Source: CALBPI01 sp039033695
GTDB lineage: Bacteria; Pseudomonadota; Gammaproteobacteria; Steroidobacterales; Woeseiaceae
NCBI GenBank assembly: GCA_039033695.1
Contig: JBCCCC010000050.1
Span: 1-20,519, forward strand
Direction of reading: 5' to 3'
DNA length: 20,519 nucleotides
Positions 1-7,290 of the stretch are shown in pieces. Numbering within the stretch: the first letter of the stretch is position 1; every line of letters starts with the position of its first letter. The notes under the pieces were generated by a model, which was given only the letters and a program-made list of their open reading frames with translations, searched no databases and was not told where the DNA came from. The position numbers were made by a program, and so were the translations under genes.

Positions 1-693
1 GACTATCAATCAGTGACGGGTGACGCACGTATTGGCGATGCCGGTCAGATCATGCTGCATGCGGTTGTGTACTCCCGCGATGCCGAGGCACCGGGTGCAA
101 AGGATTCGACCTTGTTTCAGCCGGTTATCGGCAACGGCAGTCAGCGCATCCTGACCAAAGAGACGCCGCTGGATGGCATCAAGCTGACGCACGCCATTTC
201 GGCTGACGGTATGGCACCCATCAGTGAGCAATCGGCGGTGCACTTTGCAAGGAGTAATCGTGACCGGATTATCCTGCGAACGGCCATAGGGCCTGACGTG
301 AGCCACGCAGTTATTGCTCATACGGGAACGACACTAGACGGGCAGATCGCCGGCAGGATTGGGGATGCGCATGCAAACCGGTCAGGTGATGTAGCGTTTG
401 TCAGTTTCATTGACCACGCTAAACGCGGCGGTCAATACCTGCAAGAGGTGTGGTTTTCGAGCTCAAATGGTGATCTGCGGCGCCTCGCCTATCCAGGGCA
501 GGCTGTGCTCGGGCGCGACGGTGAGACCATTGAGGGCATTTTCATGTCCAACCAATCCCACGAACCAAAGATGCACAACACGCAAGGCGGCAGGTCACGG
601 GGAATCGCCGATTCGGGCGCTGTGTTGTTCAGTGGTCGACTGCGAAAAGGAAGTGGTTGGCACAACGCATTGTTCGTCGCGGTGCCGCAGTGA
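1..693 (+). CDS. C-terminal part of a repeat-containing, probably exported protein (5' truncated by window edge)
   Basis: The frame is open from base 1, so the GTG at 13 is probably internal and the true start lies upstream of the window. About 230 residues are visible. They contain repeated short beta-strand-like units of the type N/D-x-x-G-x-V-x-F, for example around IGDAGQIML, ANRSGDVAFVSF and IADSGAVLFSGRL. Spaced 'NxxGxVaFxA' units of this kind are known from large secreted or surface beta-propeller-like proteins of unknown function in Gram-negative bacteria. No catalytic motif, membrane segment or sorting signal is visible in the part seen. It ends 75 bases before the next gene on the same strand, with no clear terminator between them. 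I cannot assign a function. Confidence 0.6.
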   Translation, partial: DYQSVTGDARIGDAGQIMLHAVVYSRDAEAPGAKDSTLFQPVIGNGSQRILTKETPLDGIKLTHAISADGMAPISEQSAVHFARSNRDRIILRTAIGPDVSHAVIAHTGTTLDGQIAGRIGDAHANRSGDVAFVSFIDHAKRGGQYLQEVWFSSSNGDLRRLAYPGQAVLGRDGETIEGIFMSNQSHEPKMHNTQGGRSRGIADSGAVLFSGRLRKGSGWHNALFVAVPQ

Positions 694-768
694 CTAGGCT
701 AACTCTGGCGTCGCAAAATCCGTTGCCCTACACTGCTGCCACAAATTGAATAACAAAGGCGAAACATC

Positions 769-1482
769 ATGAGCACACTTTCGGGCAAGAACGCTATGGT
801 ACTTGGCGGCAGTCGTGGCATTGGCGCGGCAACGGTCGAACGTCTTGTTAACGACGGGGCTAGTGTGACGTTTACCTATCACGGTTCGAAAGACGCAGCA
901 GACGCTGTCGCCAGCAAGACCGGTGCAACGGCTGTGCAGGCCGATAGTGGCGATCGCGAGGCGCTGGCTGCATTGCTCGCACAACATGAGGGTCTGGATA
1001 TCCTGGTCGTCAGTGCTGGTATCGCGATGGTTGATCACTCGCGCAAGCTGGACCCTGCCAAAGTTGACCGCATGATTGACGTCAATGTGCGCGGCCCCTA
1101 CCACGCGTCGGTTGAGGCAAGTCGTGTCATGAACGAAGGCGGGCGCATCGTCGTCATTGGCTCGGTCAATGCAGATCGCATCCCGTTTCCTGGCGGTGCC
1201 GCCTATGCGATGACTAAGTCTGCTTTACAAGGGATGGTGCAAGGCCTTGCACGCGATTTTGGTGCCAAGGGTATCACGGTCAACAACATTCAACCTGGAC
1301 CTGTCGATACGGATATGAATCCGAAAGACGGTCCCATGAAAGACGTCATGCATCAAATGATGGCGATTCAACGTCATGCGCGCGCTGATGAAGTAGCGGC
1401 GATGGTCGCCTACCTGGTTGGTCCTGAAGCGGGTATGGTGACTGGCGCCTCTCTGACGATTGATGGTGGTTTGGCGGCTTAG
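769..1482 (+). CDS. bdcA: BdcA-like short-chain dehydrogenase/reductase
   Basis: A 237-aa classical SDR. The glycine-rich NAD(P)-binding motif GGSRGIG is at residues 13-19, the structural Asn at N106 (DVNVRG), and the catalytic Ser-Tyr-Lys set at S132, Y146 and K150 (YAMTK). From memory it closely resembles E. coli BdcA, also 237 aa, including the blocks LDILVV, GPYHASVEA, GSVN-DR and QPGP-DTD-NP. BdcA is described as a cyclic-di-GMP-binding protein that promotes biofilm dispersal, while its fold is that of an NADP(H) oxidoreductase. The physiological reaction is not known. The usual NNAG motif is replaced by VSAG at 81-84. The ATG is preceded by a weak AAAGGCG ribosome-binding site. The gene is monocistronic and ends at a strong hairpin terminator. 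No bdcR-like regulator is next to it. Confidence 0.8.
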   Translation: MSTLSGKNAMVLGGSRGIGAATVERLVNDGASVTFTYHGSKDAADAVASKTGATAVQADSGDREALAALLAQHEGLDILVVSAGIAMVDHSRKLDPAKVDRMIDVNVRGPYHASVEASRVMNEGGRIVVIGSVNADRIPFPGGAAYAMTKSALQGMVQGLARDFGAKGITVNNIQPGPVDTDMNPKDGPMKDVMHQMMAIQRHARADEVAAMVAYLVGPEAGMVTGASLTIDGGLAA

Positions 1483-1525
1483 GGTAGTATCAGCAGCTTC
1501 TCGCGAGCTGGCTCGAAAAGACAAA

Positions 1526-1556
1526 GCGCCCGACAGCCGTCGGGCGCTTTTCTTTT
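1526..1556. terminator. Rho-independent terminator between converging genes, possibly bidirectional
   Basis: A perfect 9-bp GC-rich stem, GCGCCCGAC (1526-1534) with GTCGGGCGC (1539-1547), has a 4-nt loop. It is followed on the plus strand by TTTTCTTTT. On the minus strand the stem is followed by TTTGTCTTTT, so it can also stop transcripts of the converging TonB-receptor operon's opposite neighbour. The position, just past the SDR stop and just before the receptor stop, fits a shared terminator. Confidence 0.9.
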
Positions 1557-1574
1557 GCGGGACGAAGTTCGAGA

Positions 1575-3827
1575 TTAATAGGCGAATCGCACACCGAACA
1601 TGACTTCCATGTCACCGTCAAAGACATACGGGCTGCCATCAGCGCGCACGCCGCCTTGAAGCGGCACACGCGGTACGTTGTTGCTTAGGTTGACCTCTTC
1701 AGTCAGGTTTCTGAGATTCAGCGAGAACTGCCACTGATTCCAGTCATATTTGGCAAACAGGTCCAGCCGTGTCTCGGCATCGAAGCGCAATACTTCGCCA
1801 TTGAGCTTCTTGACGGCCTGAGCGGCACCTGCCGTAGGACGGACACGCTCGTCTGTCCAAACCAGGCCGCCGCCGATTGACAGACCATCGACTGAGCCAC
1901 CCTCGAATTCGTAGACCGTCCAGAACGCTGCCTTGTTGGGCACTTCGTCAACCAGCGGGTCGCCAACCTGAGTGGGGTCCGAACTCGCGGTTACTTCCGT
2001 GTCGGCATTCGCGTAGCTGAACACGATTGACAAATTGTCGATTGGCGAGAAGGTGGCATCGATCTCGAAGCCATCGGCTTCAGCGTTGCGCGAAGTCTCG
2101 CCAGACAGGTCCTCCTCAATCTTGAAGTAGGCAATGCTTGCATCAAGTTTTTCGTCGAACAACACGAACTTGGCACCGAATTCGATTTGTTCACCTATCC
2201 GCACGGGAGGTGCAGTATTGAAGTCGGGGTCGTTGACATCAGGTAGCTGTGACTCGGAGTAGTTTGCGTAGACCGAAAACGCGTCAGTGACATCAAACAC
2301 GAAGCCCGCCTGTGGCAGCAGCTCATTGTTGTCGGCAATCGTCGTGATCACCAGCGGGTCAACACGGGGGTCACCACGCGCGATCTTGATGTCGCTGTGG
2401 GTCAGCCCGAGCAATACGCTGAGTCGATCATCCATGAAATTACCGTGATAGTTTAGGAACACATTGTTGAGTTCGACCGTCTCGATGCGCTTGAGTACCG
2501 TAGCCCAGACAATGCTCTCGCCAGCTTGGTTGAATGACAGGTTATCGCTTGCGACAGTCGCCGGATCAAAGAAGTCGAAGTAGAACGTGCCAAGGTCGCT
2601 CGCCGGTCTTGGTCGCTGAATCTCCAGAAGTGCATTCTGATCGTACAAGTGAACGCCGCCAACCAGCTGGTGTTCGCCATTACCCCAATCCGGGAGCCAG
2701 GCGAGCGAGGCAGTTGCCTGGTCGATATTATTCTCTAGCGACAGATTTTCCGTGAGTCGGCGTAGTGAGTAATCGTCCGGGTTACTGGAGTCGGGCGGCG
2801 CGGCAGCGTCTGCAACCATGCGATAGAAGATGTCGATGCGTGGCCGGTTACCCGGGCCAAATACAAAGTCGCGATTGTGACGGCTGTAGTCGATCTGGCC
2901 TAGCAGTCGGTCAGTGAACTGATGCGCCAGCGAGACCGAGTAGTCATTGACGGACTCTTCAATGTCGGTGTCCTCGCCGAACCAGCTCGTACGCGGATCA
3001 ATGCCATAGGCGACCGCTAGCGGGACTTCCTCGCCCGGTGTGGCGCCAGGGATTGTCAGCTCGATGCCCATCGGGCGATCTGTACGATCCGTGTTGATGC
3101 GATACTGGTAGTACTCAAGGTTAATGACCGTGTCCTCGCTCGGCCGCAGCTCAAGCATAGGCAAAATGGCGGACGACTCATTGTTTGCACGAGTGCCGAA
3201 GCCAGTGTCTTCCTGGAAGCCACCGACAAATCTAAATGCGCCTAACGAGCCATGCTCGCCTGTCGGACCAATCGAACCCAGGTTGAAGTCCACGTTATAG
3301 CCACGATTATCGCGATCGTCACCGCTAAAGCCCCAGAAAGTACCAATCTCACCGAAGTCTTCATCGATCTCCGGGCTCTTGGTGATGATATTTACCGCGC
3401 CGCCAGGTGTAACCGGGCCGTTCAGCACGGCGCTCGGACCACGGATGATCTCGAGCCGCTCGATGGTATAGCCGGGCGTGTCACTCAAGTGGATGAATCC
3501 GTTACGAAAGAACTCGCCAGAGTTGAACCCGCGGATGCGTTTGTCGTCGGCTGCGGCATGGAACTGCAGTGCATCTCGCTGCGAGAGCAGTTGGAAATCG
3601 CTCACAACATCCGCCGTGATCACCTGGATATTGACCGGCAGATCCTCAATCGCGATGCTGAGACCGGTCGCGCTGTTAGCACTTTTCGCACGATAGCCAG
3701 CTTCCCCGAACACCTCGATCAGGTCGATGGGTTTCAACTCTTCATCGGGCTCTTCCTGGGCGTATGCACCTTGCATCGAGAGCGACAAACCAATGGTCGT
3801 CAGAAGTAGTAACCGTATTGTGGACAT
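1575..3827 (-). CDS. TonB-dependent outer-membrane receptor, siderophore-receptor-like
   Basis: Translation from 3827 gives 750 aa, beginning with a signal peptide (MSTIRLLLLTT...SMQGAYAQ, cleavage after AYAQ). An in-frame ATG at 3869 would add 14 residues ahead of the signal peptide, and it lies only about ten bases past the predicted transcription start, so 3827 is preferred. A purine-rich GGGGGGAA lies upstream of it. The plug domain occupies roughly residues 35-160 (LPVNIQVI, RIRGF, IERLEIIRGPSAVLNG, GGAVNIITKSP), followed by a barrel of about 22 strands ending FGVRFAY, with the terminal aromatic typical of outer-membrane barrels. Plug wording such as 'LPVNIQVIT' and 'GPSAVLNGPVTPGGAVNI' resembles FhuA/ferrichrome-type receptors more than SusC types. 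It would take up a ligand at the outer membrane using TonB energy. Being divergent from a sugar-acid operon suggests that its ligand feeds that pathway, but this is inference. It could instead be an iron receptor. Confidence 0.88.
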   Translation of the reverse strand: MSTIRLLLLTTIGLSLSMQGAYAQEEPDEELKPIDLIEVFGEAGYRAKSANSATGLSIAIEDLPVNIQVITADVVSDFQLLSQRDALQFHAAADDKRIRGFNSGEFFRNGFIHLSDTPGYTIERLEIIRGPSAVLNGPVTPGGAVNIITKSPEIDEDFGEIGTFWGFSGDDRDNRGYNVDFNLGSIGPTGEHGSLGAFRFVGGFQEDTGFGTRANNESSAILPMLELRPSEDTVINLEYYQYRINTDRTDRPMGIELTIPGATPGEEVPLAVAYGIDPRTSWFGEDTDIEESVNDYSVSLAHQFTDRLLGQIDYSRHNRDFVFGPGNRPRIDIFYRMVADAAAPPDSSNPDDYSLRRLTENLSLENNIDQATASLAWLPDWGNGEHQLVGGVHLYDQNALLEIQRPRPASDLGTFYFDFFDPATVASDNLSFNQAGESIVWATVLKRIETVELNNVFLNYHGNFMDDRLSVLLGLTHSDIKIARGDPRVDPLVITTIADNNELLPQAGFVFDVTDAFSVYANYSESQLPDVNDPDFNTAPPVRIGEQIEFGAKFVLFDEKLDASIAYFKIEEDLSGETSRNAEADGFEIDATFSPIDNLSIVFSYANADTEVTASSDPTQVGDPLVDEVPNKAAFWTVYEFEGGSVDGLSIGGGLVWTDERVRPTAGAAQAVKKLNGEVLRFDAETRLDLFAKYDWNQWQFSLNLRNLTEEVNLSNNVPRVPLQGGVRADGSPYVFDGDMEVMFGVRFAY

Positions 3828-3869
3828 CAGAAGTTCCCCCCTTGCTGAGTACTCGCATGATCTACGCAT

Positions 3870-3898
3870 TTGACAGCGTACGCGTTAACGTATACGTT
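3870..3898 (+). promoter_or_regulatory. Sigma70-type promoter for the otnK operon
   Basis: A consensus -35 TTGACA (3870-3875), a 17-bp spacer, and a -10 of TACGTT (3893-3898) that keeps the key T, A and final T. Transcription would start near 3905, about 35 bases before the otnK ATG at 3940. The -10 lies inside the 14-bp palindrome, so a protein bound there should block initiation. Confidence 0.6.
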
Positions 3899-3899
3899 A
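3886..3899. promoter_or_regulatory. Perfect 14-bp palindromic operator shared by the divergent promoters
   Basis: TAACGTATACGTTA is a perfect inverted repeat centred at 3892.5. It covers the -10 elements of both divergent promoters. A GTATAC core is common in operators of GntR-family (FCD type) regulators, and such a regulator is the last gene of the operon (9806-10507), so it is the first candidate to bind here. A LacI-type protein is an alternative. The link is inferred and no binding data are available. Confidence 0.6.
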
Positions 3900-3915
3900 T
3901 TTTCTGATTTGTCAA
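3887..3915 (-). promoter_or_regulatory. Sigma70-type promoter for the TonB-receptor gene
   Basis: Read on the minus strand: -35 TTGACA (3915-3910), 17-bp spacer, -10 TACGTT (3892-3887). The elements and spacing are identical to those of the plus-strand promoter, and its -10 is the other half of the same palindrome. Transcription would start near 3880, leaving a leader of about 50 bases before the receptor start at 3827. This supports 3827 over the upstream ATG at 3869. Confidence 0.58.
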
Positions 3916-3939
3916 AGGCGAGCTACAGCATCGGAAGCT

Positions 3940-5232
3940 ATGGGGAATGAGGGTCAATATACGCATGAATTGCTGTTGGGGTGCATCGCTGACGATGTCA
4001 CGGGCGCCAGCGATATGGGCTTGAGCCTGTCCGCCAATGGCATGCCGACGACGCTGTTTCTCGGTGTCCCTGATGCGCAGCGGGCGGTTAGCACGCCAGC
4101 CGTGATCATTGCGCTTAAGATTCGCACCATTGCGGCCACTGACGCCGTGCAGCAAGCTGGCGAAGCCGCCAATTGGCTGCTCGCTCATGGCGCACGCCAG
4201 CTGTACTACAAGTATTGCTCTACGTTCGACTCATCGCCTGCGGGCAACATTGGCCCGGTAACCGACAAACTGCTGCAGTTGGTCGATGATGATATGACCG
4301 TCTTGCTCCCGGCGTTCCCCGCAAATGGACGCACCGTTCGGTCGGGCAACCTCTACGTGAACGATGTGCTGCTCAGTGACACATCCATGCGTAACCACCC
4401 GCTGACGCCAATGACCGAATCTTATCTCCCAGCGCTCATGCAGGCGCAGACCGAGACTGACAATACGGGGCTCGTGACCTGCGACACGGTTGATCAGGGT
4501 AGCCGCGCCCTGCGACATGCGCTCGATGAGCGCCGATCTGACGGCAAGCGATTTGTCGTTGTAGACACGCGCTCCGACAGCGATCTTGAGGTCATCGCGG
4601 ATGCAACCACGGATCTCAAGCTTATGACCGGCGCCTCCGGTGTTGGCGAGGCGATTCCTGGTGCGCTGCGACGGCGTGGCTTGCTTGCGCCGCATGACGC
4701 CGCCGAGCCGATGCCACAAATGCCTGGTCACGCTGCTGTGTTGGCCGGCAGTTGCTCGGAGGCAACGCGAGCGCAGGTAGCCGTGTTTCAACGATCATCG
4801 AATAGCATCGTGATCAACCCTCAACAATTGCACGCCGGTCAAACCACACCTCGGCAGATTGCCGACGCCGCTGTTAGGGCATCTCAATACGGTGATGTGC
4901 TTGTCTATTCAAGTGCCAGTCCAGAGAAGTTGCGTGTCGTGCAGCACCAGCTTGGCATAGCCGAGTCGGCGACACTGGTCGAGGACACGCTGGCCTATGT
5001 CGCGCGGCAACTTTGCGACAGCGGCATCCGCAAGTTCATCATCGCCGGCGGAGAAACATCGGGAGCTGTTTCGCAGGCGTTGGGCGTTAGCGAGTTTGCG
5101 ATAGGACCGCAGATTGCGCCTGGCGTGCCCTGGCTGGTCAGTCACTCGAATCCGACTCTGTGTATTGCACTCAAATCCGGAAACTTCGGTGCGCCAGACT
5201 TTTTTCAACACGCGCTGGCGATGCTGCCATGA
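3940..5232 (+). CDS. otnK: 3-oxo-tetronate 4-kinase (DUF1537 family), OtnK
   Basis: A 430-aa protein of the four-carbon acid sugar kinase family (DUF1537). The N-terminal family motif IADDVTGASD is at 16-25, KYCSTFDSSPAGNIGP at 91-106, AFPANGRTV near 125-133, and the C-terminal nucleotide-binding part contains AGSCSEAT, IIAGGETSGAV, APGVPW and ALKSGNFG. This pattern matches E. coli OtnK (YgbK), which phosphorylates 3-oxo-tetronate at O4 in L-threonate and D-erythronate catabolism, rather than the D-threonate kinase DtnK. The length is normal for the family. It is the first gene of the operon, about 35 bases behind the predicted transcription start. Its stop overlaps the otnC start (ATGA), so the two are translationally coupled, and the kinase and decarboxylase are expected as a pair. 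Confidence 0.9.
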   Translation: MGNEGQYTHELLLGCIADDVTGASDMGLSLSANGMPTTLFLGVPDAQRAVSTPAVIIALKIRTIAATDAVQQAGEAANWLLAHGARQLYYKYCSTFDSSPAGNIGPVTDKLLQLVDDDMTVLLPAFPANGRTVRSGNLYVNDVLLSDTSMRNHPLTPMTESYLPALMQAQTETDNTGLVTCDTVDQGSRALRHALDERRSDGKRFVVVDTRSDSDLEVIADATTDLKLMTGASGVGEAIPGALRRRGLLAPHDAAEPMPQMPGHAAVLAGSCSEATRAQVAVFQRSSNSIVINPQQLHAGQTTPRQIADAAVRASQYGDVLVYSSASPEKLRVVQHQLGIAESATLVEDTLAYVARQLCDSGIRKFIIAGGETSGAVSQALGVSEFAIGPQIAPGVPWLVSHSNPTLCIALKSGNFGAPDFFQHALAMLP

Positions 5233-5864
5233 GCCGCGAGTCGCGTGCACGCGAAGCCATTACGATGCACGGCCAGTCGCTGCATCAGCGTGGCTTTGTG
5301 CCAGGCAGCTCCGGCAATATCAGCATGCGTCTGGATGATGGTGTGCTGGTCACGCCGACCAACGTCTGTCTCGGGCGGCTGGACCCGGTGCAAATCGCCA
5401 AGCTTGATCTGAACGGCGTGCATGTCGGCGGCGACGCACCCTCGAAAGAAGCTTTCTTACACGCCAGCATGTATGCGCGCAGCCGGCACGCTGCCGTCGT
5501 GCACTTGCATAGCACGCACGCGGTAGCCGTCGCCTGCATCTGTGACCCCAATTCAAACGTTGCACCGATCCCGCCGATCACGCCTTACTTCGTCATGAAG
5601 ATCGGTCAGCTCAAAGTCCTACCTTACTTTGCGCCAGGCGCAACAGCGCTGGCGCATGCGGTCGCCGAAGCGTCCGAAAAACACCACGCGATTCTGCTTG
5701 CGAATCACGGACCTGTCGTGGCTGGCAGCACACTGGACGCCGCTGTTTTTGCGATCGAGGAGCTTGAAGAGGCGGCGAAGCTTCATCTGCTGCTCGACGG
5801 TCACCGTGTCAATACGCTCACATCAGATCAGGTGCAGGATTTGCACTCACGATTTCCCAGTTAG
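5229..5864 (+). CDS. otnC: 3-oxo-tetronate 4-phosphate decarboxylase (class II aldolase family), OtnC
   Basis: A 211-aa class II aldolase/adducin-fold protein. The start at 5229 is fixed by the ATGA overlap with otnK, and this start gives the length of E. coli OtnC (about 212 aa). The phosphate-binding loop GSSGNIS is at 26-32, the conserved acid is E74 in PSKEAF, and the metal-binding histidines are H92 and H94 (HLHST) and H160 (LANHGPV). OtnC decarboxylates 3-oxo-4-phosphotetronate to dihydroxyacetone phosphate and CO2 in the cytoplasm, the last step before glycolysis. The motif TPTNVCLGRLDP also matches this subfamily. The next gene starts 12 bases later. Confidence 0.88.
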   Translation: MSRESRAREAITMHGQSLHQRGFVPGSSGNISMRLDDGVLVTPTNVCLGRLDPVQIAKLDLNGVHVGGDAPSKEAFLHASMYARSRHAAVVHLHSTHAVAVACICDPNSNVAPIPPITPYFVMKIGQLKVLPYFAPGATALAHAVAEASEKHHAILLANHGPVVAGSTLDAAVFAIEELEEAAKLHLLLDGHRVNTLTSDQVQDLHSRFPS

Positions 5865-5876
5865 AAAGGTCAGCCC

Positions 5877-6173
5877 ATGTTCGTCGTCACTGTCACCTTT
5901 GTTGCTCAAGCAGATCAGTCGCAAGCTCTGTACGAAGCGCTGATCGAGCAAGCCAGAAACTCGCTGACCTTGGAGCCAGGCTGCCACACGTTTGACGTCT
6001 GCGTCTCGACAGACGATGAAGCAACCGTGTTCCTGTATGAGCAATACGCAGACGCTGCGGCGTTTGATGATCATCTGGCCAGTCGTCATTTCAAGTCGTT
6101 CGACTCGCGGGTGACACCGTGGGTGCGATCCAAAAGCGTGCAGACCTGGACGATAAGCGAGCGTGGCCAATGA
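5877..6173 (+). CDS. Antibiotic-biosynthesis-monooxygenase (ABM) fold protein, YgiN/LsrG-like
   Basis: A 98-aa single-domain protein with the dimeric ferredoxin-like ABM fold: an N-terminal strand (MFVVTVTF), the EPGCHTFDV motif, the YEQYAD strand and HLASRHFKSF helix, and a final strand. The start ATG has an AGAAAGG Shine-Dalgarno sequence. Family members include quinol monooxygenase YgiN and the isomerase LsrG, which acts on a phosphorylated diketone in autoinducer-2 breakdown. Because it lies between otnC and a dehydrogenase, an isomerase or tautomerase role on an oxo-acid of this pathway seems more plausible than quinone oxidation, but this is inference. Its stop overlaps the next start (ATGA). 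Confidence 0.78.
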   Translation: MFVVTVTFVAQADQSQALYEALIEQARNSLTLEPGCHTFDVCVSTDDEATVFLYEQYADAAAFDDHLASRHFKSFDSRVTPWVRSKSVQTWTISERGQ

Positions 6174-7276
6174 GTAGCAATCCGACATTCACCATTGCCA
6201 CATTGCCGGGCGATGGCATTGGTCCCGAGGTCACGCTGCCAACCGTGAAGCTGGTTGAGACAATCGCGCGGGGAGTTGGTGGCTTTGCGCTCGATTTCAT
6301 CTTGCTCGATGCGGGCGCTGGGCATTATCAACAGTCTGGTGAATCGTTGCCGGAGGAGGCGATGCGCATCGCAAGATCAGCTGACGCTATCTTGCTGGGC
6401 GCGATGGGTATACCCGATATTCGCTATCCTGACGGAACGGAGATTGCGCCTCAGCTTGAGTTGCGCGAGCAGCTGGATCTGTACGCGGGCGTTCGGCCAA
6501 TCCGCACCATCAAGGGCTTGCCGATGCCACTGGCCGATCCGCGCGCCGCCGAATTGGATATTGTTCTCGTGCGCGAATCCACGGAGGGGTTGTTCAAATC
6601 GCGTAATGCCTGTGAGCTTATCGAGGATCGCGTTGCGCGTGACACCATGGAGATCACTCGCGACACGAGCGAGCGGTTGTTCGACATGACGTTCCGCATC
6701 GCCGAGCAGCGCAAATCACGCGGTGGCAAGGGCTTGGTGACCTGCGTCGATAAGGCCAACGTGCTGGGCTCGTTTGCCTTTTTCCGAAAAATTTTTGATG
6801 AGCGCTGCAAACGGTTTCCGACGATAATGGCGAACCATGCTTATGTCGATGCAGTTGGTTTATGGATGGTCAAGCAACCCTGGGTGTTTGATGTGTTGGT
6901 GACTGAGAACATGTTCGGCGATATTCTTTCCGATGTGGGCGCTGGCTTGATGGGTGGTATGGGCATGGCGCCATCAGCAGATATTGGCGACACGCATGCC
7001 GTGTTTCAGCCCTGCCATGGCAGTGCGCCAGACATTGTCGGGCTTGGCAAGGCGAATCCGATCGCAACCTTCCTGTCTGCCGCAATGATGCTGGCATGGT
7101 TGGGCGATCAGCATAACAACGAAGGCTGCCGACGCGCCGGGCAGATGATTGTCGATGCCGTGGATGCCGCATGTGCTGATGGCAAGCTGTTGCCCTTTGA
7201 ATTCGGCGGTACCGCCGGCACGCAGGATATCGAACACGCAGTAACCGCGGCGCTGGATACCGTCGCGACAGCGTAG
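6170..7276 (+). CDS. Isocitrate/isopropylmalate/tartrate-dehydrogenase-family NAD(P)-dependent beta-hydroxyacid dehydrogenase
   Basis: A 368-aa protein. The start at 6170 (ATGA overlap with the ABM gene) puts LPGDGIGPEV at residues 12-21, as in the family. Substrate-carboxylate arginines are visible in LELREQLDLYAGVRP and VRESTEGLF, the catalytic Lys in DKANVL, and metal-binding aspartates in the VDAVGLW region and NMFGDILSD. The adenine-binding block HGSAPDIVGLGKANP is present. The family oxidises a hydroxyl beta to a carboxylate and often decarboxylates the product. VRESTEGLF is closer to D-malate/tartrate dehydrogenases (VRENTEG) than to LeuB (VRELTGG). A housekeeping LeuB is unlikely because no leuC, leuD or leuA is adjacent. 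In an otnK-otnC operon it may make the 3-oxo-acid, replacing LtnD/OtnI. The substrate is unproven. Confidence 0.85.
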   Translation: MSSNPTFTIATLPGDGIGPEVTLPTVKLVETIARGVGGFALDFILLDAGAGHYQQSGESLPEEAMRIARSADAILLGAMGIPDIRYPDGTEIAPQLELREQLDLYAGVRPIRTIKGLPMPLADPRAAELDIVLVRESTEGLFKSRNACELIEDRVARDTMEITRDTSERLFDMTFRIAEQRKSRGGKGLVTCVDKANVLGSFAFFRKIFDERCKRFPTIMANHAYVDAVGLWMVKQPWVFDVLVTENMFGDILSDVGAGLMGGMGMAPSADIGDTHAVFQPCHGSAPDIVGLGKANPIATFLSAAMMLAWLGDQHNNEGCRRAGQMIVDAVDAACADGKLLPFEFGGTAGTQDIEHAVTAALDTVATA

Positions 7277-7290
7277 CGGGTTTCAACACT

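Noticed and set aside
3252..3809. Long plus-strand open frame (185 codons) inside the TonB-receptor gene
   Set aside because: It is antisense to a well-supported receptor plug domain, has no motif, and has no ribosome-binding site.
3827..3869. ATG at 3869 as the TonB-receptor start
   Set aside because: It would put 14 polar residues before a perfect signal peptide and lies almost at the predicted transcription start.
4231..4791. Minus-strand open frame of 186 codons opposite otnK
   Set aside because: It is a shadow of the DUF1537 kinase frame with no recognisable domain.
6406..6415. GGGTATACCC palindrome as a second GTATAC operator
   Set aside because: It lies within the dehydrogenase coding sequence (codons for Met-Gly-Ile-Pro), and its flanks do not match the 3886-3899 operator.
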